Below, piece after piece: positions 1 to 10,135 of a stretch of DNA of 64,000 bases. The stretch lies in assembly GCF_026810225.1 (NCBI RefSeq), contig NZ_CP113865.1:2004001-2068000 (forward strand), read 5' to 3'. This stretch comes from Caldicellulosiruptor morganii (GTDB lineage Bacteria; Bacillota; Thermoanaerobacteria; Caldicellulosiruptorales; Caldicellulosiruptoraceae). Every line of letters begins with the position of its first letter. Position 1 is the first letter of the stretch. The notes below the pieces were generated by a model. It did no database searches. It was not told where the DNA came from and saw only the letters and a program-made list of their open reading frames with translations. The translations under genes were made by a program, and so were the position numbers.

Positions 1-25
1 CATTTCACTTTTCACCTCAACAAGA

Positions 26-685
26 TTATTTTTGATCCGCATTCTCCTTCTCAATCAACTTCTCATTGAGTCTGTACGAAAGTACCATAAGACTGTCAAT
101 CAAATGAACATTCTCCACAACAACATCATCTTTTACATCAATCTCTTTGGCAGTGAAATTCCAGATACCTTTTATTCCGCCTTCCATCATAAGATTTGCA
201 ACCTCCTGAGCAACATCGGCCGGGACACACAGAACTCCTATATCTACATCATTTTTCTTTATAAATTCCCTCATTTTATTAATATGCTTAATTTCTACAT
301 TTCTGATACTTCTTCCAACCTTTTGAGGGTCAACATCAAATAACCCTACCAACCTGAAACCCTTTTTATAGAAATTGGTGTAGTTTGCCAGAGCCTGTCC
401 AAGATTACCAACACCGGCAATGATCATCTTAAAGTGCCTGTCAAGTCCCAGTATCTTTACAAGATTCTCATATAGAACCTGAGTATTGTATCCATATCCC
501 TGTTGCCCAAATCCACCAAAGTTGTTAAAGTCTTGTCTTACCTGTGAGGCTGTATATCCCATCCTCTGGCTAAGCTCCGACGAGGAAATTCTCATAACGT
601 CATGATTTAGTAAATCCTCCACATATCGTAGATACCGTGGTAATCTCCTTATTACTGCAAGAGAGATGTTCTTCTTTTTAAACAA
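26..685 (-). CDS. rex: Redox-sensing transcriptional repressor Rex
   Basis: Rex binds DNA at low NADH/NAD+ ratio and releases it when NADH rises, controlling fermentation and redox genes. The 219-residue protein has the usual Rex length. A winged-helix domain fills about residues 1-80, with the DNA-recognition segment ending in the Gly/Gln/Tyr-rich stretch near 55-66. A Rossmann NADH domain follows with GVGNLG at 91-96. The start is TTG, preceded by GGGAGG at a 7-nt spacing. It is the last gene of the minus-strand block and is separated from divIC by a terminator-like hairpin, so it probably has its own promoter. No clear Rex operator was found next to it. Confidence 0.96.
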   Translation of the reverse strand: MFKKKNISLAVIRRLPRYLRYVEDLLNHDVMRISSSELSQRMGYTASQVRQDFNNFGGFGQQGYGYNTQVLYENLVKILGLDRHFKMIIAGVGNLGQALANYTNFYKKGFRLVGLFDVDPQKVGRSIRNVEIKHINKMREFIKKNDVDIGVLCVPADVAQEVANLMMEGGIKGIWNFTAKEIDVKDDVVVENVHLIDSLMVLSYRLNEKLIEKENADQK

Positions 686-736
686 TCTTTATCCTCCCCA
701 TCTTATTTGATATTTTTTTGACATACTCACTCAAAT

Positions 737-768
737 TAAAAGCCTGTTTTTATTTTAAAACAGGCTAT
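737..768 (-). terminator. Terminator downstream of divIC
   Basis: An 11-bp inverted repeat (AGCCTGTTTTA/TAAAACAGGCT) is followed on the minus strand by TTTTAATTT. It lies between divIC and rex and likely ends the mazG-to-divIC transcript. Confidence 0.7.
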
Positions 769-825
769 GTCACTTTGATCTGCCTTCAATAAAACTGTTT
801 TATTTATTTGACAAAAAGAAGCCTC

Positions 826-1125
826 CTATTCTTTTTTCTTTTTATTTCTATCAATAAATACAATCTCATTTTTCCCAACAAGCCCAAGCTTTTCACGTGC
901 AACCTGCTGAATATACTCTTTTGTGTCAATATATTGGGCAAGTCTTTTCAGATGTTCATTTTCTTTCTTTATTTTTTCAATTTGCTGGACTACCTCTTTT
1001 TGCTGGGCTTTTACCTGGTTTAAAATCATCTGCTGCTTTACAATTGTCGTTATGGCATATATTGAAAAGAATACTACAAATGCCAATACAAAAAGCCTTT
1101 TTACAACTTTAAAAAATTTTTTCAC
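826..1125 (-). CDS. divIC: Septum formation initiator, DivIC/FtsB family
   Basis: Small bitopic divisome protein that stabilises the FtsL/FtsQ-type complex at the septum. It has a basic N-terminus (KKFFKVVKRLF), one transmembrane helix, a Q/E/K-rich coiled coil, and a C-terminal motif around ARERLGL/AREKLGLV typical of FtsB/DivIC. The open frame reaches 1176, but a GTG at 1125 preceded by AGAGGAAG fits the family N-terminus better; this start is inferred. It follows yabQ as in B. subtilis (yabP-yabQ-divIC). Confidence 0.85.
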   Translation of the reverse strand: MKKFFKVVKRLFVLAFVVFFSIYAITTIVKQQMILNQVKAQQKEVVQQIEKIKKENEHLKRLAQYIDTKEYIQQVAREKLGLVGKNEIVFIDRNKKKKE

Positions 1126-1179
1126 GGCCTGTCTTCCTCTTGGGTACCCCCAGAAAATGTAGTTATATTTTATCATAAA

Positions 1180-1497
1180 TCATCTTTTGTTAAAAGATAA
1201 AATTTTGTTCACCTTTTTTAAAATTCTTATGTACAAAAAGGAAATTGAACTTTTGTAAAACCAGAAGCCACTGCAAATTGCTAAAAATGTATACCATCGG
1301 ATTGTATAGTAATTGATATGATACAGTCCCAAAATTATTATCACGGTTGACAACGTAGAAGATATAAAAAATATCAGATCTCTTGTCCGCCTTTTTAATA
1401 TCTTTTTGAAAAAGAAGGTGTCATATATTAATCCAACAACCATCCCAATAATTGAACAATAGAAAAAATCTGAAAGTTGCTTAAAAACATCCTGCAT
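1180..1497 (-). CDS. yabQ: Spore cortex biosynthesis protein YabQ
   Basis: YabQ is a mother-cell membrane protein needed for cortex formation in B. subtilis. The predicted protein (105 residues from the ATG at 1497, which has an AGAGGA ribosome site) has several hydrophobic helices and a basic C-terminus (KKVNKILSFNKR). It matches YabQ in size, topology and position between yabP and divIC. The open frame extends to 1563 but overlaps the end of yabP, so the shorter start is preferred. Its presence hints at a retained sporulation programme. Confidence 0.8.
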   Translation of the reverse strand: MQDVFKQLSDFFYCSIIGMVVGLIYDTFFFKKILKRRTRDLIFFISSTLSTVIIILGLYHINYYTIRWYTFLAICSGFWFYKSSISFLYIRILKKVNKILSFNKR

Positions 1498-1510
1498 CTT
1501 TTTTCCTCTT

Positions 1511-1792
1511 TTATTTGAATAGTTTCCCGAATAGTCCCTTTTTAGGCGGCTCACCATACTCAAGTGAATAAATCTGCCCTTCTATAAATACCTCTCCTGT
1601 TTCAGTATTGATTTTGTTTACCTTCAAATTAAACCCTTTTATGATGAGAAGTTCCTCGTCAATAACCAGGATAACATTGTTCTCATCAAAACTTTCAACA
1701 TCGTCAACGCCATTTATTGAAATTCTTTCTCTGTTTTCTATAAGAATATTGTGAACCTTTGTTTTTGTATTCTTTCTATCTTCTGCTATCAT
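1511..1792 (-). CDS. yabP: Sporulation protein YabP
   Basis: YabP-family proteins act in the sigma-E regulon during spore coat/cortex assembly. The 93-residue protein has the family's central beta-rich pattern (ISINGVDDVESFDENNV followed by LLIIKGFNL) and a charged C-terminal tail. It lies directly between rqcP and yabQ, exactly as in B. subtilis and many Clostridia. Function here is inferred from family and synteny. Confidence 0.88.
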   Translation of the reverse strand: MIAEDRKNTKTKVHNILIENRERISINGVDDVESFDENNVILVIDEELLIIKGFNLKVNKINTETGEVFIEGQIYSLEYGEPPKKGLFGKLFK

Positions 1793-1870
1793 CTTCCCAA
1801 GACCCTTTAAAAATTTACAAGTTACATAATAAACTATATTCTCTTTACCGCTGAAATATGAAAAATCCTC

Positions 1871-2113
1871 TTACTCTATTATCTCATACATATTGCTTGC
1901 AAGATTTTTCTGTACCTTCTCATCAACACTTGTAACTCTGCATTTAAAAACCCTATCACCAAAATGCACTTCAATAATATCTCCAACTTTTACCTCTGTT
2001 GAGGGTTTTGCCATTTTCCCATTTACAAAAACTCTCCCGCTGTCACATGCTTCCTGGGCAAGCGTTCGTCTTTTGATTATCCTCGACACCTTCAGATACT
2101 TATCTATGCGCAT
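1871..2113 (-). CDS. rqcP: S4-domain RNA-binding protein RqcP (YabO)
   Basis: RqcP/YabO is the Hsp15-like S4-domain factor that helps RqcH add alanine tails to stalled nascent chains on 50S subunits (ribosome quality control). The 80-residue protein is almost entirely an S4 fold: MRIDKYLKVSRIIKRRTLAQEAC at the N-terminus, then the GRVFVNGK loop. Length and the position next to mazG/hup and yabP match B. subtilis yabO. Confidence 0.92.
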   Translation of the reverse strand: MRIDKYLKVSRIIKRRTLAQEACDSGRVFVNGKMAKPSTEVKVGDIIEVHFGDRVFKCRVTSVDEKVQKNLASNMYEIIE

Positions 2114-2149
2114 CTTTAAAACCCTCTCTTCAGTTTTTAAAACAAAAAT

Positions 2150-2190
2150 TTAGGGCTGCAGCTTTAAAAACTTTCAGTGCTGCAGCCTAT
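2150..2190 (-). terminator. Hairpin terminator after hup
   Basis: A 9-bp perfect stem, GGCTGCAGC/GCTGCAGCC, with an AT-rich loop lies between hup and rqcP. On the minus strand it is followed only by a loose T-rich tail (CCCTAAATTTTTG), so partial readthrough into rqcP is plausible. Confidence 0.55.
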
Positions 2191-2250
2191 CAATCCACCA
2201 AGAAAATTATTTCCCTTCTTAATTTATATCCTTCTATTTTTCCACAATTA

Positions 2251-2526
2251 TTACTTTGCAACAGCATCTTTTAACATCTTGCCTGCCTTGAATACAGGAA
2301 CTTTTGTTGCTGGAATCTTAATCTCTTCTTGAGTCTGTGGATTTCTTCCAACCCTCTCTGCTCTTTCTCTTACCTCAAATGAACCAAAACCAACAAGTTG
2401 AACCTTTTCCCCCTTGGAGAGTGCTTCTGTAACAGCGTCTACAAACGCATTGAGTGCCTTTTCTGCGTCCTTTTTGGTAAGCCCGCTCTTTTCTGCCATT
2501 GCTGAAATCAAATCTGTCTTGTTCAT
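2251..2526 (-). CDS. hup: HU family nucleoid protein
   Basis: HU is a dimeric, non-specific DNA-bending protein of the nucleoid. The 91-residue sequence is a canonical HU: N-terminal [20 protein letters not shown], the [18 protein letters not shown] beta-arm, and a C-terminal [13 protein letters not shown]. It has a strong ribosome site (GAGGAGG) and an apparent promoter of its own upstream. It sits between mazG and rqcP; in B. subtilis hbs lies elsewhere, but this neighbourhood is common in Clostridia. Confidence 0.97.
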   Translation of the reverse strand: MNKTDLISAMAEKSGLTKKDAEKALNAFVDAVTEALSKGEKVQLVGFGSFEVRERAERVGRNPQTQEEIKIPATKVPVFKAGKMLKDAVAK

Positions 2527-2579
2527 TATTCCTTACCTCCTCGCGTATTTTGTGATGTTCTAAATATTTCTATTCTATA

Positions 2580-2607
2580 TTTATATCAAAAATCCTTCTT
2601 TTTTCAA
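2580..2607 (-). promoter_or_regulatory. Putative hup promoter
   Basis: On the minus strand TTGAAA (2602-2607) is separated by 16 bp from TATAAA (2580-2585). It lies about 55 bp upstream of the hup start, at the 3' edge of mazG. Sequence match only. Confidence 0.5.
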
Positions 2608-2614
2608 GCCTTTT

Positions 2615-3385
2615 TTAAATTTTTTTTGCTTCTTCCCAAAATTTGTCCATATCTTTTAGTGTCATTTCATTCAATTTTTTACCCTGTTTCTCAGCTTGCT
2701 GCTCTATATAGGAAAATCTGGTTATAAATTTTTTAACTGTCTTGGAAAGTGCTTCTTCAGGGTCAATGTTAAAAAACCTTGCAACATTAACAACTGCAAA
2801 AAGGATATCCCCCAGCTCCTCCTGAAGTTTTTCCTGACCACTATTTTTCGACAGATTCTCTTCAAACTCGCCAAGTTCTTCATACACCTTTTTCAACGCA
2901 TCTTTGTAATTGTCCCAGTCAAAACCCACCCTTGCTGCCTTCTCCTGAACCTTATAGCTTCGCATAAGTGCAGGAAGATGTTTTGGGATACTTTGCATTG
3001 CCTCTGCCACCGTTTTTATTTCTTTTTCTTTGCTCTTTACCCTGTCCCAATTTTGCAGAACTTTCTCAGCCGTCTCAAAGCTGTCTTCTCCAAATACATG
3101 AGTGTGTCTTTGCTTCATCTTCTGGCATATATCATGAATTACTTCATAAATATCAAAAACGCCTCTTTCCTGAGCTATTCTGTCATGAAATACCACCTGC
3201 AAAAGCAGATCACCAAGCTCTTCCTTGAGTTTTGCATCATTCTTTTCATCTATAGCCTCAATAACCTCATATGTCTCTTCAATCAGGTACTTTTTAAGAC
3301 TTTCATGTGTCTGCTGCCTGTCCCATGGACATTTGCTGCGCAGGATTTCCATTATCCTGACAAGTTCTTCAAAGCTTTCCTTCAT
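2615..3385 (-). CDS. mazG: Nucleoside triphosphate pyrophosphohydrolase MazG
   Basis: MazG hydrolyses (d)NTPs to monophosphates and pyrophosphate, acting as a house-cleaning enzyme. The chosen ATG at 3385 has AAGGAGAGG 5 nt upstream and gives 256 residues. Two tandem MazG domains are visible: the first holds CPWDRQQTHESLKKYLIEETYEVIEAI and EELGDLLLQVVFHD, the second YEELGEFEEN and EELGDILFAVVNVARF. The ExxE...ExxD metal-binding pattern is present in both. It equals the C-terminal part of B. subtilis YabN, without the N-terminal methylase domain of that fusion. Confidence 0.95.
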   Translation of the reverse strand: MKESFEELVRIMEILRSKCPWDRQQTHESLKKYLIEETYEVIEAIDEKNDAKLKEELGDLLLQVVFHDRIAQERGVFDIYEVIHDICQKMKQRHTHVFGEDSFETAEKVLQNWDRVKSKEKEIKTVAEAMQSIPKHLPALMRSYKVQEKAARVGFDWDNYKDALKKVYEELGEFEENLSKNSGQEKLQEELGDILFAVVNVARFFNIDPEEALSKTVKKFITRFSYIEQQAEKQGKKLNEMTLKDMDKFWEEAKKI

Positions 3386-3433
3386 ACGTTTCCTCTCCTT
3401 TTTTATAAAAGGTGATTCCCTCATCCTTACAGG

Positions 3434-3733
3434 CTATATTATACCACTGTTTTGCAAAGAAGCCTTCTCTTTTTTTGCAAAATATTTTCTCCTTGTTGCC
3501 TCCCCACCTCGAATATGCCTTTTCTGCTTATTTTTATCCAGTATAGCCCTCACCTGTTTGTATAGTCCTTTGTTTATTTTGTAAAGTCGCCAGGTTAAGT
3601 CATTGTGGACTGTTGACTTTGAAACCCCCAGAATCTTAGCCACTTTTCTTACAGTTGCATTATACCTGATTAAAAGCTTTGCTGCAAGCAGAGCTCTTTT
3701 TTCTATATCCTCCTTCAAAGTGCTGTCCTCCAA
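3434..3733 (-). CDS. spoIIID: Sporulation transcriptional regulator SpoIIID
   Basis: SpoIIID is a small DNA-binding protein that tunes sigma-E-dependent mother-cell transcription. The 99-residue protein contains the characteristic helix-turn-helix TVRKVAKILGVSKSTVHNDL (about residues 27-46), followed by a basic tail (KNKQKRHIRGGEATRRKY) as in B. subtilis SpoIIID (93 aa). It is the most upstream minus-strand gene before nfnA and is transcribed towards mazG. Together with YabP and YabQ it indicates retained sporulation genes. Confidence 0.92.
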   Translation of the reverse strand: MEDSTLKEDIEKRALLAAKLLIRYNATVRKVAKILGVSKSTVHNDLTWRLYKINKGLYKQVRAILDKNKQKRHIRGGEATRRKYFAKKEKASLQNSGII

Positions 3734-3822
3734 AATACCTTTCTACTTAGGATTATATGCGCAAGATTTTCTTTGTTTTACCCGAAGTTGCTGTATTGTC
3801 AGACTTTTGTCAAACTTTATGT

Positions 3823-3851
3823 TTGAATTTTCAAAGCTTTTTTGGTACTAT
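3823..3851 (+). promoter_or_regulatory. Putative nfnAB promoter
   Basis: TTGAAT (3823-3828) and TACTAT (3846-3851) are spaced by 17 bp, about 40 bp upstream of the nfnA start. The region is the divergent spacer between spoIIID and nfnA. The match is moderate (4/6 at each hexamer). Confidence 0.45.
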
Positions 3852-3890
3852 ATATAAAAACTTAATTTTGTTTGTTAAAAGGTGATTTAT

Positions 3891-6130
<2,240 letters not shown>

Positions 6131-6132
<2 letters not shown>

Positions 6133-6170
6133 AAAACGGGTGGTGTTTTTTTACTTCCCACCCGTTTTTG
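6131..6170. terminator. Bidirectional terminator between nfnB and glnA
   Basis: An 11-bp stem AAAACGGGTGG/CCACCCGTTTT flanked by T-runs on both strands lies between the convergent genes nfnB and glnA. Confidence 0.85.
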
Positions 6171-6180
6171 TCTGTAAAAA

Positions 6181-7518
6181 TTAGTATTTTGTGAGGTATG
6201 CATCAATCTCCCACTGATGTACCTTTGTCCTGTAGTCGTCCCATTCAAGCTTCTTTGCCTCAAGGTACTTTTCAAATATGTGGTCGCCGAGTGCTTCTCT
6301 CATGAGCTGGCTGTTTTCAAACTCTTTGATAGCCTCTTCCAAGCTTCCTGGCAGGCTATCAATACCGCGCTTTACTCTCTCCTCTTCATTCATTTCAAAA
6401 ATATTATCTTCGACCGGTTCTGGCGGCTCAATCTTGTTCTTTATTCCGTCAAGCCCTGCTGCCAGAACTGCTGCAAATGCAAGGTATGGATTTGCTGCCG
6501 GGTCGGGGTTTCTCAGCTCAACTCTTGTTGCCTGACCTCTTTTAGCCGGAACTCTTATAAGCGGGCTTCTGTTTCTCGGTGACCATGCAATATAAACAGG
6601 TGCCTCATAGCCCGGAACAAGCCTCTTGTAAGAGTTAACAAGCGGATTTGTAACAAGTGCAAACTCTCTTGCATGTTTCATAAGCCCACCGATAAAATAG
6701 TATGCCTCTTTTGAAAGCTGAAGCCTGTCATCTGGGTCCAAAAATGCATTTTTACCATCCAATACCCTTGCTAAAGACATATTTGTATGCATACCCGAAC
6801 CGTTAATACCAAATACTGGCTTTGGCATGAAGGTTGCATGAAGTCCGTGTCTCTGTGCAATTGTCTTTACAACAAGTTTAAATGTCACAACATTGTCAGC
6901 TGTGTAAAGCGCATCATCATATTTGAAGTCGATCTCATGCTGACCGGGTGCAACCTCGTGATGGGATGCTTCTATCTCAAATCCCATCTCCTCCAGTGTC
7001 AACACCATATCCCTTCTTGCATCCTCACCCAAATCGACAGGACCTAAGTCAAAATACCCTGCATTGTCGTGTGTTTGAAGAGTGGGATTCCCATTTTCAT
7101 CTGTTAGGAACAGGAAAAATTCAAGCTCGGGTCCCACATAGAATTTATAGCCCATTTCCTCTGCTTTTTTGAGCATCCTCTTCAAAACACCACGCGGGCA
7201 GCCAGGGAACGGTGTGCCATCCGGTAGATATACATCACAAATAAGCCTTGCAACCCTGTTTGGTGATGGTCTCCATGGAAAAATTGTAAAGGTGTTCAAA
7301 TCCGGTCTTAAGTACATGTCAGATTCCTGAATTCTGACAAATCCTTCAATTGATGAACCATCAAACATCATCTCGTTGTTAAGTACTGTCTCAAGCTGCT
7401 CAACAGGTACAGCAACGTTTTTCAATGTGCCAAAAATGTCCACAAACTGGAGTCTGATAAACTTAACGTCTTGCTCTTTGCAGATACGAATAATGTCTTC
7501 CTTAGTGTAATTTTTCAT
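6181..7518 (-). CDS. glnA: Glutamine synthetase type I
   Basis: GlnA makes glutamine from glutamate, ammonia and ATP in the cytosol. At 445 residues it is the short GSI-alpha type. Diagnostic segments are [18 protein letters not shown], the ligand-rich [32 protein letters not shown] and the ATP-site [30 protein letters not shown] region. No adenylylation segment is apparent. ATG at 7518 follows GGAGGGG with 8-nt spacing. It has its own promoter and a leader hairpin system (separate entries) suggesting control by transcription antitermination. Confidence 0.97.
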   Translation of the reverse strand: MKNYTKEDIIRICKEQDVKFIRLQFVDIFGTLKNVAVPVEQLETVLNNEMMFDGSSIEGFVRIQESDMYLRPDLNTFTIFPWRPSPNRVARLICDVYLPDGTPFPGCPRGVLKRMLKKAEEMGYKFYVGPELEFFLFLTDENGNPTLQTHDNAGYFDLGPVDLGEDARRDMVLTLEEMGFEIEASHHEVAPGQHEIDFKYDDALYTADNVVTFKLVVKTIAQRHGLHATFMPKPVFGINGSGMHTNMSLARVLDGKNAFLDPDDRLQLSKEAYYFIGGLMKHAREFALVTNPLVNSYKRLVPGYEAPVYIAWSPRNRSPLIRVPAKRGQATRVELRNPDPAANPYLAFAAVLAAGLDGIKNKIEPPEPVEDNIFEMNEEERVKRGIDSLPGSLEEAIKEFENSQLMREALGDHIFEKYLEAKKLEWDDYRTKVHQWEIDAYLTKY

Positions 7519-7558
7519 CAAATCTTCCCCTCCGTTTTAAGATTTTTGGTTTATAAAC

Positions 7559-7606
7559 AAAAAAGGACAAAGACGCCCTTATAACTTTCAGGACGCCTTT
7601 GTCCTT
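7559..7606 (-). promoter_or_regulatory. glnA leader: attenuator with ANTAR-type dual hexaloop hairpins
   Basis: Immediately after the predicted transcription start the minus strand can form a 5-bp hairpin closing the hexaloop AAAGGC (7590-7605). A second weaker hairpin closes the hexaloop AAGGGC (7569-7588). Both loops have A at position 1 and G at position 4, the known ANTAR-target signature. Alternatively AAGGACAAAGGCG pairs with CGTCTTTGTCCTT (one G-U) followed by six T, a rho-independent terminator that excludes both hairpins. Function is inferred. Confidence 0.7.
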
Positions 7607-7614
7607 ATGTTTCA

Positions 7615-7643
7615 ATTATACTTCATCAAATATAAAATTTCAA
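7615..7643 (-). promoter_or_regulatory. glnA promoter
   Basis: TTGAAA (7638-7643), 17-bp spacer, TATAAT (7615-7620) on the minus strand: a near-consensus sigma-A promoter. The start point would be about 7608, so the leader hairpins form as soon as RNA emerges. Confidence 0.8.
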
Positions 7644-7702
7644 TACCCAATTTTAAAATTTGCTTCTACATGCTTCAAAATCGGCTAAAAAGCACATAAC
7701 AT

Positions 7703-9550
7703 TTATGCAAGCTGTGGCTGTGCATCCTCAAATACAAGCTTTCTGAACTCTTCGCCTGTAAGTTTCTCCTTTTCTAAAAGTGCATTTGCCACCCTGTGCA
7801 GTTTGTCAATGTTCTGCTTTAAAATCTCCTCAGCTTTTTTATAAGCCTCTTCAATTATACTCTTGATTTCCCTGTCTATCTCAGCAGCAACCTCTTCAGA
7901 GTAGTTCCTTGCAAGTGCCAAGTCTCTTCCCAAAAATACTTCTTCCTGTTCTGTCCCAAACGTCATAGGTCCAAGTTTATCTGACATACCATATTTTGTT
8001 ACCATATCCCTTGCAATTTTTGTGGCACGTTTAATATCCGAAGCTGCCCCGGTTGATACATCTTCCAGAACAAGCTTTTCTGCAACCCTTCCACCAAGAA
8101 GAGTTACAATCTCTCTCATCATGTCAGACTTTGAAGCGTAGAATTTATCCTCTTTGGGTAAATACATGGTATACCCGCCGGCATACCCCCGCGGTATGAT
8201 TGATACTTCATGAACAGGCTCAGCATCAGGCATCATGGTCCTGACAATTGCGTGACCTGCTTCATGATATGCTGTGAGCTTTTTCTCCTTTTCGGTATAC
8301 ACTCTGCTTCTCTTCTCCGGTCCCATCAAAACCTTTGCAACAGCTTCCTGTATCTCTTCCATATTGATTTGCTTTTTGCCCTTTCGTGCAGCCAGAAGTG
8401 CCGCCTCATTGAGCAAATTTTCAAGGTCAGCACCCGTAAAACCAGATGTTATCTTTGCAATTTGAGCAAGGTCAACATCCTGCCCAATCGGCTTGTTCCT
8501 CGCGTGAACCTTCAAAATCTCCTCTCTTGCCTTCGCATCAGGTACATTTACAACAATCTGTCTATCAAACCTGCCAGGTCGCAAAAGCGCCGGGTCCAGG
8601 ATGTCCGGTCTGTTTGTGGCTGCCATGACAATTATACCTTCATTTGTACCAAACCCGTCCATCTCAACAAGAAGCTGGTTTAAGGTTTGCTCTCTTTCGT
8701 CATGACCACCGCCAAGTCCTGCACCTCTGTGTCGACCAACCGCGTCTATCTCATCTATAAATACAACACAGGGTGCATTTCTCTTTGCCTGGTCAAAAAG
8801 GTCTCTAACCCTTGCAGCACCAACACCAACAAACATCTCAACAAAGTCAGAACCAGAGATGCTGAAAAATGGAACACCAGCTTCGCCCGCAACAGCCTTT
8901 GCTAAAAGTGTCTTACCTGTCCCGGGCGGTCCTACCAGCAAGATGCCCTTTGGAATTCTTGCACCAAGCTCTATATACTTTCTCGGGTTTTTGAGAAAAT
9001 CTATAACCTCTTTTAACTCTTCTTTCTCTTCATCAGCACCTGCAACATCGGCAAATGTCACCTTCTTTTTTAAGTCCTGAATGGTCTTTGCTCTTGACTT
9101 TGTAAAAGACATTATCTTGCTTCCGCCACCCTGTGTTTGCTGGAGCATGAATATCCACACAAAAATCATAAGCCCGGCAAAAATCAGCATTGGCAGAAAT
9201 GTTGATAGCCACCATGGAACCTGAGGAGGCTCTTTTGTCACAATCTCAATCTTTTTCGATTCAATCGCCGATTGTATCTGATCCAGAAATTTGTCAGGTG
9301 ATGGCACAAACACGTTATCAAACTTTGTCCCATCCTTATACTGCCCGGAGACATTGTTGTAAGTCAGCACTATCCTTGAAACCTTGCCCTCATTGATGTC
9401 ATTTATCAGCTCCGAGTAAATGACATTCCTTTTTTCACTCATATTCAAAAACTGGTTGTAGGTAAGCCCACCAGTTAAAATATCAACCAGCAATAAAATC
9501 ACAAGAGCAATTAAAATATAAATGGTTGCTGTTTTGAATAAGTTTCTCAA
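7703..9550 (-). CDS. ftsH: ATP-dependent zinc metalloprotease FtsH
   Basis: FtsH is a hexameric membrane AAA protease that degrades misfolded membrane proteins and regulators. The 615-residue protein has an N-terminal transmembrane helix (about 8-27), an extracytoplasmic domain, a second helix (about 112-137), Walker A GPPGTGKT at 207-214, Walker B FIDEIDA, the SRH region, and the zinc-protease motif HEAGH. The start is TTG after AAAGGAG. It lies directly downstream of hpt and tilS, the same tilS-hpt-ftsH order as in B. subtilis. Confidence 0.98.
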   Translation of the reverse strand: MRNLFKTATIYILIALVILLLVDILTGGLTYNQFLNMSEKRNVIYSELINDINEGKVSRIVLTYNNVSGQYKDGTKFDNVFVPSPDKFLDQIQSAIESKKIEIVTKEPPQVPWWLSTFLPMLIFAGLMIFVWIFMLQQTQGGGSKIMSFTKSRAKTIQDLKKKVTFADVAGADEEKEELKEVIDFLKNPRKYIELGARIPKGILLVGPPGTGKTLLAKAVAGEAGVPFFSISGSDFVEMFVGVGAARVRDLFDQAKRNAPCVVFIDEIDAVGRHRGAGLGGGHDEREQTLNQLLVEMDGFGTNEGIIVMAATNRPDILDPALLRPGRFDRQIVVNVPDAKAREEILKVHARNKPIGQDVDLAQIAKITSGFTGADLENLLNEAALLAARKGKKQINMEEIQEAVAKVLMGPEKRSRVYTEKEKKLTAYHEAGHAIVRTMMPDAEPVHEVSIIPRGYAGGYTMYLPKEDKFYASKSDMMREIVTLLGGRVAEKLVLEDVSTGAASDIKRATKIARDMVTKYGMSDKLGPMTFGTEQEEVFLGRDLALARNYSEEVAAEIDREIKSIIEEAYKKAEEILKQNIDKLHRVANALLEKEKLTGEEFRKLVFEDAQPQLA

Positions 9551-9596
9551 TTGTAGATAGGCACTCCTTTCAATTTATAAATAAACTTTAAATTTT

Positions 9597-10115
9597 TTAC
9601 TCCAGAACACCAATATACGGTAAATTTCTGTAAAGCCCTGCATAGTCCAGACCATATCCAACAACAAACCTGTCAGGTATCTCAAACCCTCTGTAATGTA
9701 TCTCCACATCAACCTTCCTTCTGCTCGGTTTGTCAAGCATTGTACAGATTCTGAGGCTCTTCGGTCTTCTTCCTCTCAAGTATTCGGTGATATATTTCAA
9801 AGTAAGCCCTGTGTCAACAATATCCTCAACCAGAAGAACATCCTTGCCCTCAATACTTGTGTCAAGGTCCTTGAGTATTCTAACAATCCCCGAAGATGAG
9901 GTTGAATTACCATAGCTGGAAACTGCCATGAATTCTATCTTAACAGGAATTGTTATCTGCCTGAGCAAATCTGCCATAAATACAACGCCGCCTTTTAATA
10001 TGCACACCATCAAAAACTCATCGCTGTCTTTGTAATCTTCTGATATTCTCTGACCAAGCTCTTTTACTTTTTGACGAATCTGGTCTTCTGTTATCAAAAT
10101 CTCTTTTACTTTCAT
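9597..10115 (-). CDS. hpt: Hypoxanthine phosphoribosyltransferase
   Basis: Purine salvage enzyme that converts hypoxanthine or guanine plus PRPP to IMP or GMP. The 172-residue product carries the PRPP-binding motif VLLVEDIVDTGLTL and the flexible-loop segment SSYGNST. The chosen ATG (10115) is 7 nt after GAAGGA; the open frame extends 24 nt further into the end of tilS with a possible GTG start. It lies in the tilS-hpt-ftsH cluster. Confidence 0.95.
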   Translation of the reverse strand: MKVKEILITEDQIRQKVKELGQRISEDYKDSDEFLMVCILKGGVVFMADLLRQITIPVKIEFMAVSSYGNSTSSSGIVRILKDLDTSIEGKDVLLVEDIVDTGLTLKYITEYLRGRRPKSLRICTMLDKPSRRKVDVEIHYRGFEIPDRFVVGYGLDYAGLYRNLPYIGVLE

Positions 10116-10135
10116 TGTTATATCCTTCACAAATA

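Noticed and set aside
2696-3415. Long plus-strand open frame (239 codons) opposite mazG
   Set aside because: Antisense shadow of a clear MazG gene; Cys/Phe-rich, no ribosome site or recognisable domain.
3860-3890. Rex operator upstream of nfnA
   Set aside because: TTTGTTAAAA covers only one half-site; no TTAACAA partner at the right distance.
8210-8683. 157-codon plus-strand frame opposite ftsH
   Set aside because: Lies inside the AAA domain of FtsH on the other strand; composition is that of a mirror frame.
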